A stretch of 64,000 nt of DNA from Paenibacillus agricola (GCF_011440305.1 NZ_JAAOIW010000004.1:651266-715265), one strand, 5' to 3'; positions 16,801 through 26,372 are shown, numbered from the stretch's first letter. Notes: generated from the sequence alone by a model not told the origin. Numbers and translations are program-made.

Positions 16801-17855
16801 TGTGCGATCGCCTCCTTGGCGATCCTTTGCTGCTGCTTAGGATTCCCATCCATGCCTTCGCGATAAATTCGGCTGATTAAGGCATCCACACTTTCATCCT
16901 GCATCGTCAAATCACGGGGATTGGCTCTGTCCAATAGCAGCTTTAAGAGCTCAGAGGTATCGACCCGAGTTTGATCATAGGTTATCCTTACAACCAATTC
17001 ATCCGTATGTACTTTAATACCTTCCCAGTGGGCGAAGACCTCCGCTACCGCCTTTGCAGAAACAGCGTCTAAGTATGCAGCGCGAATCTGCCGCTCCGTG
17101 GCAAAATTATCCTTAATATATTGCAAACTGCCGTCATAAATCAATTTCCCTTTATCAATGATCATCGTCCGGTGGCAAAGCCGTTCAATATCATTCATAT
17201 CATGCGTGGTCAGCAGGAGTGTAACGCCTTTTTCCCGATTGATTTTTTCAATGAAGGCACGAATACGTTCCTTGGCGACCACATCCAGTCCAATCGTAGG
17301 CTCATCCAAAAATAAAATCTCAGGATCATGCAATAAGGCTGCCAAAATTTCGCAGCGCATGCGCTGCCCCAATGATAGCGTTCTCACCGGACGATCCAAT
17401 AAATGGCCAACCTCCAGAATCTCGGAAAATTCCCGCAAATTGTGATGGTAACGTTCCCATGTAATACTGTACATGTACCGCAGCAAATCAAAGGAATCCT
17501 TGACAGGCAAATCAAATAAAAGCTGGCTCCGCTGTCCGAACACAACCCCAATTTGATAGCTGCTTTGCTTGCGGTTTTTGTGGGGCAATAAGCCAGCTAC
17601 ATGAATACTGCCGCCACTGGGCTCCAAAATTCCCGTCAGCATTTTGATCGTTGTCGATTTGCCGGCTCCATTGGGTCCCAAATAAGCGACGCTTTCCCCT
17701 TTTTCAATTGAAAAGCTAATTTCCTCCACAGCTACGACTTCCCGCTTCTCGGGACGGAAAAGGCTCGTTAGTGTACCAAACCTTCCTTTGCGCCTCACCG
17801 TGGTTTCAAATACTTTACGAACCTGGTTAACTTCAATCAGTGACACCACGGACAT
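16797..17855 (-). CDS. ABC transporter ATP-binding protein (ABC-2 exporter)
   Basis: ATPase of the exporter, 352 aa. Walker A is LGPNGAGKST (about 58), signature LSLGQRMRCEIL (about 160), Walker B EILFLDEPTIGLD (about 178), and a switch His in LLLTTHDMNDIERL. A basic N-terminal insert before Walker A (RRKGRFGTLTSLFRPEKREV) and a long C-terminal tail are typical of the COG4586 branch. ATG 17855 follows AAGGGG. The ATPase-permease-permease order with 4-bp overlaps is diagnostic of a small exporter operon; no regulator is adjacent. Confidence 0.92.
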   Translation of the reverse strand: MSVVSLIEVNQVRKVFETTVRRKGRFGTLTSLFRPEKREVVAVEEISFSIEKGESVAYLGPNGAGKSTTIKMLTGILEPSGGSIHVAGLLPHKNRKQSSYQIGVVFGQRSQLLFDLPVKDSFDLLRYMYSITWERYHHNLREFSEILEVGHLLDRPVRTLSLGQRMRCEILAALLHDPEILFLDEPTIGLDVVAKERIRAFIEKINREKGVTLLLTTHDMNDIERLCHRTMIIDKGKLIYDGSLQYIKDNFATERQIRAAYLDAVSAKAVAEVFAHWEGIKVHTDELVVRITYDQTRVDTSELLKLLLDRANPRDLTMQDESVDALISRIYREGMDGNPKQQQRIAKEAIAQ

Positions 17856-17927
17856 CCCCTTTTACCTAAATATTCCTGCATTATATCACATTCACAAGTA
17901 AATAAAGGGTTATATTCAAAATTTTAG

Positions 17928-18668
17928 TCAGTTGAAAATTCCTTCCAAATAAAGCTTTAAATCAATTTTTATCGGCATAAAATAGAGATTACTATTCGTT
18001 TTTCGGGAAAAGTCCAGAGCCTCTTTAGCAAACTTAACGTTCCATTCCAGGGTAGGCTCGAAGCCTTTTGGGAAAATCGCATTATTCTTGGTTTCCCAAT
18101 AGTTCCGAGACTTCTGTGAAATCACGGGCGACACTCCCCAAAAGATATCCACACCCTCTAGCAATTCCTGATAAACCTCCATAAGTCTGATATCAAAAAA
18201 CGGTTGCGTGAAAAATCCGTCAGCGCCGGCATCCCGCTTTCTTTGGATGTATTCAAATTCCTCCCTTATGCTGCTTCGATAAGGATCTATGGCTGCATAA
18301 ACGCGAATATGAGGCTGCTCGGACTTTATTTTTTTAATAAGATCAATGCTTGTTGTAGGGAAAATTTCCCTGTTAATGTCTTGCGGATAATCGCCCGTGA
18401 CGATAAGAATTTCGGTGATTTGGTTTTGATTCAAATAGTCCGCGATAGCGATTTCTTGGTCCATGCCAAAATCAATGGCTCGTATGTGGGGAATACAATA
18501 CTCGTAATAGGGTTTAGAAAACGCTGAGCCCTCCCAGCTCCGTATATCCAGCCTCAGCAGATCGGGAATATTTACAGTATTAATCGTAGGAAAGTTAGCT
18601 TTAATGAATTGAAGCTCATTTTGCAAAACCTCAATACGTCTTGGCACTAGCTCGATGGAAATTCTCAT
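17928..18668 (-). CDS. Methylenetetrahydrofolate reductase-like protein
   Basis: Protein of 246 aa resembling the TIM-barrel, FAD-binding MetF family. Matching segments are the N-terminal ISIELVPRRIEVL (the catalytic Glu is in the SIEL/SFEF motif), ILIVTGDYPQD, VYAAIDPYR (counterpart of AxYPE), QRKRDAGADGFFTQPFFD and FWGVSPVIS. It is shorter than MetF (about 290-300 aa) and lacks some C-terminal parts, so folate use is not certain; related proteins partner with corrinoid or methyl-transfer enzymes. It stands between efp and an exporter operon with no metabolic neighbour. ATG 18668 follows AAGGAG. Confidence 0.8.
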   Translation of the reverse strand: MRISIELVPRRIEVLQNELQFIKANFPTINTVNIPDLLRLDIRSWEGSAFSKPYYEYCIPHIRAIDFGMDQEIAIADYLNQNQITEILIVTGDYPQDINREIFPTTSIDLIKKIKSEQPHIRVYAAIDPYRSSIREEFEYIQRKRDAGADGFFTQPFFDIRLMEVYQELLEGVDIFWGVSPVISQKSRNYWETKNNAIFPKGFEPTLEWNVKFAKEALDFSRKTNSNLYFMPIKIDLKLYLEGIFN

Positions 18669-18835
18669 AGGTTTGGTCTCCTTACTTTTAAATACAGGTT
18701 AAGCTTCAAGTTGCACCACTCTTTATTCTAAACTTAAACATCATTATAGAAGGACTTGATAGGTCAATCAAGAGTAATCTATTTTACACTTTACCTTATA
18801 TCAGTACCTCCAATTGATCACATCGTCGTAAAAAA

Positions 18836-18866
18836 CAAAAAAATCCACACCTAAAGTAGTGGACAT
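18836..18866 (-). terminator. Terminator after efp
   Basis: On the minus strand TCCACTAC pairs imperfectly with GGTGTGGA and is followed by seven T residues. Confidence 0.6.
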
Positions 18867-18915
18867 GAAATGTCAGCACATACATATGGGCATGGATCTA
18901 TTGCTTTAAGATTAA

Positions 18916-19473
18916 TTAAGCACGTGAAATATATTTGCCTTCACGGGAATCAATTAACAGGGTGTCGCCTTCGTTAATAAACATCGGCACTTGTACAACC
19001 AAGCCCGTTTCAAGCTTAGCGTTTTTGCTTGCACCAGTAGCTGTGTTTCCTTTGATTCCTGGCTCCGTTTCAACAACTTTCAACTCAATGCTGTTCGGCA
19101 AGTTAATGCCGAGGATTTCGCCTTGGTAGCTCATGATATGAATCATCATGTTTTCCTTCAGAAATTTAAGCTCCCATTCCAATTGCTTGGCATCCAAGCT
19201 GAATTGGTCATAGGTTTCAGTATCCATAAACGTGTACTCGGTGCCGCTGGCATATAAATATTGCATTTCACGGTTCTCGATATGAGCCCGGCCAACGCTT
19301 TCACCCGCACGGAAGGTGCGCTCAACGGTATTGCCGTTGCGAAGGTTTTTCAGCTTGGAGCGCACGAATGCAGCGCCTTTGCCTGGTTTTACATGTTGAA
19401 AATCAATAACGGTAAATAGGTCATGCTCGACTTCGATCGTTAGGCCTGTCTTAAAATCGTTTACTGAAATCAC
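18916..19473 (-). CDS. efp: Elongation factor P
   Basis: Translation factor that relieves ribosome stalling at polyproline, 185 aa, the standard length. The start is GTG 19473 ([10 protein letters not shown]) after GGGAGGT; a 19-codon in-frame extension upstream has no ribosome binding site. The modified-residue loop is [17 protein letters not shown] with Lys at about residue 32, and the C-terminal OB domain ends in [17 protein letters not shown]. Downstream of aroQ-pepQ as in Bacillus. In Bacillus and many relatives spoIIIAA follows efp; here an MTHFR-like gene does. Confidence 0.97.
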   Translation of the reverse strand: MISVNDFKTGLTIEVEHDLFTVIDFQHVKPGKGAAFVRSKLKNLRNGNTVERTFRAGESVGRAHIENREMQYLYASGTEYTFMDTETYDQFSLDAKQLEWELKFLKENMMIHIMSYQGEILGINLPNSIELKVVETEPGIKGNTATGASKNAKLETGLVVQVPMFINEGDTLLIDSREGKYISRA

Positions 19474-19551
19474 GGAAAAATACCTCCCAAAATTGTGAGC
19501 AGCAAGCCTGATGCATATTAGCTTATCCAAGCTGCTGCCAAAGATGTAATA

Positions 19552-20625
19552 TCAATCAAGCACAATTAAATCTTTACTTGAATGCGTTAATATGTGAATA
19601 CCGGTATCCGTGATGACGATATCGTCTTCGATGCGAACCCCGCCAAAGCCTGGCAAATAAATGCCTGGTTCGACCGTCACTGTCATACCTGGTGTTAAAA
19701 CCGTATCGCCTTGCACCGATAGCCGCGGTGCTTCATGAATTTCCATTCCTAATCCGTGACCGGTTCCATGGCCAAACATCGCGCCATATCCGTACCGAAC
19801 GATCACATTTCTGGCAAGCGCATCCGCTTCCTTGCCTGTCATCCCCGGCCTGATCTTGTCTAAAGCTTCTAGCTGAGCTTCAAGCACAATGTCATAAATT
19901 TCTTTATGCTTGGCGGTTGGCTTCCCTATAACCACAGTACGGGTAATGTCTGAGCAGTAGCTTTTGTAATATGCACCATAATCCAGCTTAACAAATTCAT
20001 TGGTTCCAATCACACGCTCACTGGCTTTGCCATGTGGCAATGCCGATCTTTCACCTGAAGCCACAATCGTCTCGAATGAGGTAGAGGTTGCACCATTCCT
20101 ACGCATGAATATCTCAATTTCAAGCGCTATATCCAGCTCCTTAGTGCCCGTTTGGATAAAGGCTAGGATATGGTCAAAGGTTCGATCAGCCAGATCAGCG
20201 GCTTCCTGCATAACAGCAAGCTCCGTGGGATCCTTGATCATCCTCAGCTTCTCTACCAAACCAGAGGTTGCCACTAGCTCAATACCACTTAATGCCTCAG
20301 TTGTACTGCGAAAAGAACCATAGGTTACATCGTCTTGCTCAAAGCCTAGCTTGGTAATGCCTTGCTGCTCCAATAGCTCTTTAACGGTAACCATTGGTTT
20401 AGGAGCATGCTCGACAACCTCAAAGCCAATGGCTTGTAAAGGAGCTTGCGTCATATAACGGAAATCGGTAAGCAGATACGCCTTTGCTTCAGTGATCAGC
20501 ACATAGCCGGATGTTCCGGTAAAGCCCGTCATATATTGGCGGTTCGTCGCATTGGTGATGAGCAAAGCTTGTAGCTGATGCTCCTGTAAGGCAGCCCGCA
20601 ATTTGTCCAATCGTCCCTGTTGCAA
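19552..20625 (-). CDS. Xaa-Pro peptidase (M24 family, YqhT/PepQ type)
   Basis: Metallopeptidase cleaving X-Pro bonds, 357 aa. The N-terminal creatinase-like domain occupies residues 1-125; the pita-bread domain follows with metal ligands in KLDYGAYYKSYCSDITRT (two Asp, about 220 and 231), FGHGTGHGLGMEIHEAP (His, about 295), VEPGIYLPGFGGVRIEDDI (two Glu). All five ligands are present. It is in the conserved aroQ-pepQ-efp order, 64 bp after aroQ and 78 bp before efp, fitting a functional link with proline-rich protein turnover. ATG 20625. Confidence 0.94.
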   Translation of the reverse strand: MQQGRLDKLRAALQEHQLQALLITNATNRQYMTGFTGTSGYVLITEAKAYLLTDFRYMTQAPLQAIGFEVVEHAPKPMVTVKELLEQQGITKLGFEQDDVTYGSFRSTTEALSGIELVATSGLVEKLRMIKDPTELAVMQEAADLADRTFDHILAFIQTGTKELDIALEIEIFMRRNGATSTSFETIVASGERSALPHGKASERVIGTNEFVKLDYGAYYKSYCSDITRTVVIGKPTAKHKEIYDIVLEAQLEALDKIRPGMTGKEADALARNVIVRYGYGAMFGHGTGHGLGMEIHEAPRLSVQGDTVLTPGMTVTVEPGIYLPGFGGVRIEDDIVITDTGIHILTHSSKDLIVLD

Positions 20626-20689
20626 TGGATTCCCCTCCTAAGAGTTTTTCGTAGGAAAACTTTCTTCGTGCTTCCGAGCCTAAGCTTAA

Positions 20690-21133
20690 TCATTTCACAT
20701 CATTAAGGTGCTCTACTAGTGCGCGCAGGCCCAGCTCGTACCCGACTACACCAAGCCCGGCTATTTGCCCAAGCGCAACGGGTGCAATAACGGAGATGTG
20801 TCGAAACGGCTCTCTTTTGTGAATATTGGAAATATGTACCTCCACGGTTGGAAGCTGCACCGCGCTTATCGCATCACGAATCGCATAGCTGTAATGAGTA
20901 AACGCCCCGGGATTCATTAAAATCCCCTGCTGCTTGCCGAAAGCCTCATGAATTTTATCAATCAAAGCGCCCTCATGATTGGATTGGAAGCATTCCAGCT
21001 CCACGCTCAGCTCCAGAGCTAGCTTTTGAAGGTTCTCCTCAATCGCCTGCAGTGACCAAGAACCATAAATACCTGGCTCACGAACACCCAGCATATTTAA
21101 ATTCGGACCATTTAACACTAGGATACGGTTCAA
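20690..21133 (-). CDS. aroQ: 3-dehydroquinate dehydratase, type II
   Basis: Shikimate pathway enzyme that dehydrates 3-dehydroquinate, 147 aa, the standard length. It shows [18 protein letters not shown] with the catalytic Tyr in YGSWSL, the Arg/Asn loop before it, [39 protein letters not shown] with catalytic His and the Arg clamp, and [14 protein letters not shown] at the end. Everything needed for the dodecameric type II enzyme is present. Confidence 0.97.
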   Translation of the reverse strand: MNRILVLNGPNLNMLGVREPGIYGSWSLQAIEENLQKLALELSVELECFQSNHEGALIDKIHEAFGKQQGILMNPGAFTHYSYAIRDAISAVQLPTVEVHISNIHKREPFRHISVIAPVALGQIAGLGVVGYELGLRALVEHLNDVK

Positions 21134-21238
21134 AGTAGACCCTCCATAACGAATAACAATATACTAAAATACGCATACCTGTTATTTTACCATAAGTTTC
21201 TTCCCTTTGAGAACTGTTTTTTCGAATCATTGGCAAGA

Positions 21239-21748
21239 TTACTCTGGCTGAGGGTTTTGCTTGCTTTTTTTGAACGGCTCGCGTATGCGCTCATCATTAA
21301 ATTCGAAGGCAATGCTATACCCAATAAATAGTCCCCAAAGCACGAATAAACAAAATTCACTAAGGATCGTTTTTAAATCCATATAGGCAATCCACGGCAC
21401 CATTCCCGTAATCGGACCCACCAATAAAAATATAAGCCCCCACCAAACAACTCCATAACCTAAGCCTGCCCATGGCCCTGCCGATTTAGCGAGCAATAAC
21501 GCATACAGCAGAGAGGCAACAATCGAAAATAAAATAAATACGCCCCAGCCCAGCATATATCCTTGCCAAGTGACCAAAAAGCTGCTTTTAAAAAATGGTT
21601 CAACCATAAATCCCGGAGTCAGATTGCTAAAGTGGAATAAGCTCTCAAACATTTTCAGGGCTCCCCCTATTAAGCCAGCAAAAAAACCGATATATAACGA
21701 AAAAAACCATTTACTCGTGTGGTGTTCTTGATTTTTTCTACCATTCAT
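21239..21748 (-). CDS. yqhR: YqhR family membrane protein
   Basis: Integral membrane protein, 169 aa from ATG 21748, which follows GGAGGAAACGT; an ATG 24 bases upstream is less well placed. Hydrophobic segments: SLYIGFFAGLIGGALKMF, GYMLGWGVFILFSIVASLLYALLLA, AGLGYGVVWWGLIFLLVGPI and LFVLWGLFIGYSIAFEF. Family and position (between yqhQ and aroQ) match B. subtilis yqhR. Function unknown. Basic ends (RKNQEH, KKSKQ) are cytoplasmic. Confidence 0.88.
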   Translation of the reverse strand: MNGRKNQEHHTSKWFFSLYIGFFAGLIGGALKMFESLFHFSNLTPGFMVEPFFKSSFLVTWQGYMLGWGVFILFSIVASLLYALLLAKSAGPWAGLGYGVVWWGLIFLLVGPITGMVPWIAYMDLKTILSEFCLFVLWGLFIGYSIAFEFNDERIREPFKKSKQNPQPE

Positions 21749-21908
21749 ACGTTTCCTCCGTTCATTTTGCATATGAAGTTGTCTTGGGCTGGAGTATGGA
21801 TAGTATACGCAATTTTTTGTGAACTAAACGATAGTAGCTTTCTCTCTTTGAATCCGATACAATAATGAAGAAAGCTCATTCATACTTACAAAAAGAAGGT
21901 GCAAAACG

Positions 21909-22850
21909 TTGTCGCAAAAAGAACAGCCAAGAGGAATTTATGGTGGGCAAGCTGTGATCGAAGGGGTTATGTTTGCAGGCCGATCTGTACATGTCACGGC
22001 GGTACGCCGTAAAGATAATTCCATCGAATATTTTGAAGTACCCAAGAAAGAAATCGGATGGGTACAAATGTTAAAGAAAATCCCTTTTGTCCGCGGTATC
22101 GTTGGCATTGTCGAGTCAAGCGCCAAAGGTGCACAGCATCTGAACTTTTCTGCTGAATCATTTGCTGAAGGGGAAGAAGATCCTAAGGAAGCCAAGAAGG
22201 AACAAAAGGAATCCATTGCCGGCAAGGTTTCCATGATCCTTGGCGTAGCCGTGGTTGGGGTATTATCCTTTGTATTCGGGAAGTTTGTATTCACGCTGAT
22301 ACCTCCCATTATCGAGCAGCTTTTATTTGCCAACGTATTCCAGAACCAAATTGGTCATAACCTGATTGAAGGGCTGATCAAAATTATTTTGTTGGTCGCC
22401 TACATCTATTTCATTTCTTTAACACCGATGATTAAACGCTTGTTTCAATACCATGGAGCCGAGCATAAGGTCATCAGCGCGTACGAAGCAGGCATGGAGC
22501 TTACAGTAGCTAATGTGCAGAAGTTTAGTACCCTGCATTACCGTTGCGGCAGCAGCTTTATCGTCTTCACCGTTCTGGTCGGTGTTATTATTTATTCGTT
22601 TTTCACATACGATTCGTTTGTTGAGCGTATTATACAACGTATTGTATTGTTGCCTGTCGTTATTGGCGTTTCCTATGAAGTGCTTCGTTTCACCAATAGC
22701 TTGCGTGAAGTGCCTGTCCTGCGTTACCTTGGATATCCTGGCCTGTGGCTGCAAAAGCTCACTACCAAGCAGCCGGATAACACCCAGGTGGAAGTATCCA
22801 TTGCATCCTTTAACCGGATGCTTGAGCGTGACCAGCAAGCTAGAGCTTAG
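21909..22850 (+). CDS. yqhQ: DUF1385 membrane protein YqhQ
   Basis: Conserved membrane protein of unknown function, 313 aa. The family hallmark GGQAVIEGVMFAGR is at residues 12-25; SPMIKRLFQYHGAEHKVI with a conserved YHGAEHK is near 175-190, followed by HYRCGSSF and hydrophobic stretches. It is divergent from yqhR with 160 bp between, as in the Bacillus yqhQ/yqhR pair. Start TTG 21909 follows GAAGGTG. The neighbours concern translation and shikimate synthesis, but no functional link is known. Confidence 0.92.
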   Translation: MSQKEQPRGIYGGQAVIEGVMFAGRSVHVTAVRRKDNSIEYFEVPKKEIGWVQMLKKIPFVRGIVGIVESSAKGAQHLNFSAESFAEGEEDPKEAKKEQKESIAGKVSMILGVAVVGVLSFVFGKFVFTLIPPIIEQLLFANVFQNQIGHNLIEGLIKIILLVAYIYFISLTPMIKRLFQYHGAEHKVISAYEAGMELTVANVQKFSTLHYRCGSSFIVFTVLVGVIIYSFFTYDSFVERIIQRIVLLPVVIGVSYEVLRFTNSLREVPVLRYLGYPGLWLQKLTTKQPDNTQVEVSIASFNRMLERDQQARA

Positions 22851-22957
22851 TTCAGATAAAAAGCAGAAGTTTACGTACAGTAAGCCTATGCGATCAATCA
22901 AGTTTATTCTTACGATGCTGGTTTTTGATTGAGCAAAAACCCTTAGGAGGAAGCGCG

Positions 22958-23227
22958 ATGAAATCCGGACGTTTTTCTATTGCTACTTACATCATTTTTG
23001 GATTAGCTTTAATCGGACTTGTATCCCGAGCTACTCAATATATTATCCCTATTGTAGTGTTCGGGGTCATTTTCTTACTGTTTAAATTTCCGCCAAACAA
23101 ATGGGGCAAAAGCAAAACAACCACTACCCGATCTGGCAGAACCAAAGAAAAACGAACCCGTGATGCGACTTTTCGTGTAATCAACGGCAGCAAAGGAAGC
23201 TCGGATGAGCCTCCCAAATACCACTAA
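22958..23227 (+). CDS. Small membrane protein with basic tail
   Basis: An 89-aa protein whose start ATG 22958 has AGGAGG seven bases upstream. There are two closely spaced hydrophobic segments (IATYIIFGLALIGLVSR and YIIPIVVFGVIFLLF, residues 6-45), then a hydrophilic, Lys/Thr/Arg-rich tail that is probably cytoplasmic. It follows yqhQ by 107 bp on the same strand and is closed by a terminator. It resembles the YqzE/YqhP-like small proteins found in this neighbourhood of Firmicutes only in general form; I do not recognise a family. Confidence 0.8.
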   Translation: MKSGRFSIATYIIFGLALIGLVSRATQYIIPIVVFGVIFLLFKFPPNKWGKSKTTTTRSGRTKEKRTRDATFRVINGSKGSSDEPPKYH

Positions 23228-23253
23228 ACGGCGAGCTTCTCGCCGTTTTTTTG
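23226..23253 (+). terminator. Terminator after the small membrane protein
   Basis: AACGGCGAG pairs with CTCGCCGTT and is followed by seven T residues, directly after the stop codon. Confidence 0.92.
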
Positions 23254-23369
23254 TTGTTATTATACGGTTGCATAATGCTATATTATGCCGCTATATACTG
23301 CTATACTGTTTGAAACCGCTGTATACTTTTGTATTCTAGAGTATGCTTCCACATCATGCTTCTTATTGC

Positions 23370-24347
23370 TTACTGTTTGCGAAGTACATGCTCGATGAAA
23401 TTTTCTTTGTAATCCACTGCCCTCCATTTACTGAAAAATTTTTCACCCGCAAGCCTGCCTGACTCGTACAACAGCATACTCGTTTCGATGGACATATCAA
23501 ACTGGGTAATGCTGACACCCAATGTTGGTATTTTGATAGTCCGAAATCGGTTAACGTCCTCGATATATCGTTCATCATGAGCTTCCATCATGGTGGAGAA
23601 TAACGCTTTGAACATCGACAGCGGCCCGTAAATCGTATTGGGCATGCTCGCACCTCTTCCGACCAGCTGGAAGCCGATCGTGGGGATCATCTCATCAAAA
23701 GCAGGCACCTTATCATAATCGTAGATCCAAAGGGGGAAATTGCTAAGCAGCCCTCCATCGACGACATAAATGAATTGATCTGCAAAGGTTTCGTTGGGAA
23801 GACGTCTATCCGCCGCTTTGCGTATAATAACAGGATCGAAAAAATAAGGGATACTTGTGCTCATTCTAACGGCTTTGGAAATGTTAAATAACTGAGGATT
23901 GATCCCATACTGAGCAATATCATCCGGCAGCACTAGCAGCTTGCGCTGCGATATATCCGATGCGATGATTCTTAATTGGTTTGGCAATAAATCGCCAAAG
24001 GTACGAATCCCTTTCGCCAGCAGCAGCCGATGGATCCAGTTCTCCAATGCTTCTCCGGAATATAAGCCTTTTTTGAGCAGAAAGCGCGCGGCAGGCCCGA
24101 TGACCTTGGTGTCAAACAGCTTAGAGCGCTGCAAGAAGGCACGGAATGGCGTCGCTTGGATTATTGCCCTCATCTCCTCCGCATTGTATCCTGCAGCTAT
24201 GAGAGAAGCGATGATGGCACCTGACGAGGTACCTGCTACTTGGTGAAACTTAATACCTTTTTGTTCGGCGGCTGCAATAGCACCCGCTAGGGCAACGCCC
24301 TTGACTCCGCCTCCTTGGAATACTGCGTTGATCTTCAGTGGAATCAC
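23370..24347 (-). CDS. Patatin-like phospholipase
   Basis: Cytoplasmic or membrane-associated lipid acyl hydrolase, 325 aa. The oxyanion hole GGGVKG is at residues 12-17, the nucleophile motif GTSSG at about 40 and the catalytic Asp in DGGLLSNFP at about 215, so the Ser-Asp dyad is complete. Related Bacillus protein: YqhO-like. Start is GTG 24347 behind a GGGAGGG run. It converges on the yqhQ unit. The N-terminal stretch 1-10 is strongly conserved in this family (NAVFQGGG), supporting the start. Confidence 0.92.
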   Translation of the reverse strand: MIPLKINAVFQGGGVKGVALAGAIAAAEQKGIKFHQVAGTSSGAIIASLIAAGYNAEEMRAIIQATPFRAFLQRSKLFDTKVIGPAARFLLKKGLYSGEALENWIHRLLLAKGIRTFGDLLPNQLRIIASDISQRKLLVLPDDIAQYGINPQLFNISKAVRMSTSIPYFFDPVIIRKAADRRLPNETFADQFIYVVDGGLLSNFPLWIYDYDKVPAFDEMIPTIGFQLVGRGASMPNTIYGPLSMFKALFSTMMEAHDERYIEDVNRFRTIKIPTLGVSITQFDMSIETSMLLYESGRLAGEKFFSKWRAVDYKENFIEHVLRKQ

Positions 24348-24597
24348 CTCACCCTCCCACCCTCCCTATTAGGGAGGGACCCAAAGAGCTTTGCCCTCTG
24401 GACTCCCATGCGCGTTGGCAGACTCTTGTGTTCTCGGGGCGCTTCCATCCCTTCTTGTTTCCTAAAGGCTTAAGGCACACCCTTATCTCTTTGATGGAAG
24501 TCTTAACTTTATCTATATGTACATCCGCCGGATTTCTTGCAAGTTTCTTATACAAGTCGTCCTTCGATTATAGCTGCATTCAATATGGATTGCAGGA
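24348..24597. repeat. Gene-free stretch with a possible interspersed repeat
   Basis: Between the patatin start and the mntR terminator no credible gene is seen. It opens with the palindrome CCTCCCTATTAGGGAGG (24361-24377), then a GC-richer run to about 24460 unlike its surroundings. That pattern resembles a small intergenic repeat, but only one copy is in this window. Confidence 0.25.
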
Positions 24598-24632
24598 CAA
24601 AAAAACCACTCCAAAAGCGAGTGGTTTCCCAG
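24598..24632 (-). terminator. Terminator of mntR
   Basis: On the minus strand AAACCACTC pairs with GAGTGGTTT across a seven-base loop and runs into a T tract. Confidence 0.87.
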
Positions 24633-24712
24633 AATTATTTATTGCTCCACATACACATGCTGAAACGCGCCATATTCAAACGGCGGTTATTTTTCAACCT
24701 CTTTCAAGCCTC

Positions 24713-25135
24713 TTAGGACTCGTCCATCTCTTTTTTGAGATTCAGTAGATCTTCGCTACGTTTTGGGTCTTTTTTGAAATATTCGATCAGTGCCTCAATG
24801 CAAGTTATTGAATCCCAGCTTAGATGGTGCTCTATACCTTCTACATCTTTATAGATCGTATCTTCCGATACGCCAATTATCGTTAAAAATTGCTCCAGCA
24901 GGTCATGTCTGGCAACTAAGCGTTTACCCATCTTTTGCCCTTTGGGAGTCAGGATTAGCCCACGGTATTTTTCGTAAACCAAATAGTTATCCTTGTCCAG
25001 CTTTTGAATCATTTTGGTCACTGACGAAGGATGAACCTCCAGCCCCTCAGCGATATCCGATACCCTAGCATAGCCTTTTTCATCGATCAATTTATAAATA
25101 CGTTCTAGGTAATCCTCCATACTTGGTGTAGCCAT
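24713..25135 (-). CDS. mntR: Manganese-responsive transcriptional repressor MntR (DtxR family)
   Basis: Manganese-sensing repressor of Mn uptake genes, 140 aa, similar in length to B. subtilis MntR (142). The winged HTH is at 1-70 ([46 protein letters not shown]). Metal ligands of MntR are in place: Asp near residue 6-8 (MEDY), His77-type in ARHDLLEQF, and Glu/His in DVEGIEHHL (Glu99, Glu102, His103 positions). It is monocistronic with its own terminator and divergent from splB; no Mn transporter gene is in the window. Confidence 0.96.
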   Translation of the reverse strand: MATPSMEDYLERIYKLIDEKGYARVSDIAEGLEVHPSSVTKMIQKLDKDNYLVYEKYRGLILTPKGQKMGKRLVARHDLLEQFLTIIGVSEDTIYKDVEGIEHHLSWDSITCIEALIEYFKKDPKRSEDLLNLKKEMDES

Positions 25136-25310
25136 TTGCGTTCCTCCCGTACATCATCAATGACCTTGCTTGGATATTGAAGTAAATCCATCTGTAGAAG
25201 AATGATCTGCAGACTTAAGAAGCAAACTAAGGTCATCATAAGCGCTTTTTACTATAACATAGCCAGAAAGACGAAGCAAGCCGAGCAATATCAATAAATG
25301 GAGGTGTGTT

Positions 25311-26372
25311 ATGTCTACTGAGCTGCTAACCCCGGTTATCAGGCAAACGCAGGTTTTTGTGCCGGAACTCGTTTATTTTGAGCCGGATGCACTGAATTAT
25401 CCCAAAGGACAACGAATTCTCGAGTGGGCTAAGCAAAAAGGGCTCCCCATCCATATGACCTCTTCGCACAATCGCATCATGAATTTACCGGGTGACAGCG
25501 ATTTGGAGAAATATAAAATTGCCAAGCGGACACTTGTCGTAGGCATCCGCAAAACCTTAAAGTTCGAGCAGTCCAAGCCTTCCGCCGAGTATGCGATTCC
25601 AATTGCCACAGGCTGTATGGCCCACTGCCATTATTGTTACCTGCAAACTACATTGGGGGCGAAGCCCTATATCCGAATTTATGTGAATACAGATGATATT
25701 CTCAAGGCCGCCAAGCAATATATCGAAGAACGGGCACCCGAGATCACACGGTTTGAGGCAGCTTGTACCTCAGATCCAGTAGGTCTTGAGCATATTGGTG
25801 GCTCGCTCAAGGAATTGGTTGAATTTATGGCCAAAGAGCCATTAGGCCGGCTACGCTTTGTAACCAAGTTCCACCATGTTGAGCCATTGCTTGATGCCAA
25901 GCACAATAAGCATACACGGTTTCGTTTTAGCGTAAATGCCCATTATGTCATTAAAAATTTCGAGCCGGGCACGTCCAGCTTTGCTGAGCGTATTATCGCA
26001 GCAGGCAAGGTCGCACAAGCCGGGTATCCGCTCGGCTTTATTATTGCCCCGATCATATGGCATGAGGGCTGGGAGGATGGATATCAGGAGCTTTTAGAAA
26101 AGCTCAAAGAAACGCTTCCCGAAGAGGCTACCACAGACCTGACCTTCGAGCTGATCCAGCACCGATTTACGAAAACGGCAAAAAGGGTCATTGAGCAGCG
26201 TTATCCTAAAACAAAGCTGGAGCTTGATGAAACCAAACGAAAATACAAGTGGGGCAAGTACGGTCAAGGCAAATATGTGTACCCGGATGAGCAAGCGAAT
26301 GCGCTGCGCCAATTTATAACCGAGCAGATTTTTGAGAAATTTCCCAAATCGAATATCGACTATTTTACCTAA
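25311..26372 (+). CDS. splB: Spore photoproduct lyase
   Basis: Radical SAM enzyme that repairs the 5-thyminyl-5,6-dihydrothymine lesion in germinating spores, 353 aa. The cluster motif is CMAHCHYC (Cys 102, 106, 109). The Cys that donates the hydrogen atom in B. subtilis SplB corresponds to Cys152 in FEAACTSDPVG. The C-terminal region (FELIQHRFTKTAKRVI; KRKYKWGKYGQGKYVYP) is typical of SplB. No splA precedes it. Presence of an intact gene indicates an endospore former. ATG 25311 follows GGAGGTG. Confidence 0.96.
   Translation: MSTELLTPVIRQTQVFVPELVYFEPDALNYPKGQRILEWAKQKGLPIHMTSSHNRIMNLPGDSDLEKYKIAKRTLVVGIRKTLKFEQSKPSAEYAIPIATGCMAHCHYCYLQTTLGAKPYIRIYVNTDDILKAAKQYIEERAPEITRFEAACTSDPVGLEHIGGSLKELVEFMAKEPLGRLRFVTKFHHVEPLLDAKHNKHTRFRFSVNAHYVIKNFEPGTSSFAERIIAAGKVAQAGYPLGFIIAPIIWHEGWEDGYQELLEKLKETLPEEATTDLTFELIQHRFTKTAKRVIEQRYPKTKLELDETKRKYKWGKYGQGKYVYPDEQANALRQFITEQIFEKFPKSNIDYFT

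Noticed and set aside
19474..19530. 19-codon extension of EF-P
   Set aside because: EF-P is 185 aa in the family, and GTG 19473 has GGGAGGT before it.
24338..24748. 136-codon plus-strand frame over the patatin-mntR gap
   Set aside because: It has no ribosome binding site, no recognisable protein pattern, and covers a terminator and the end of mntR.
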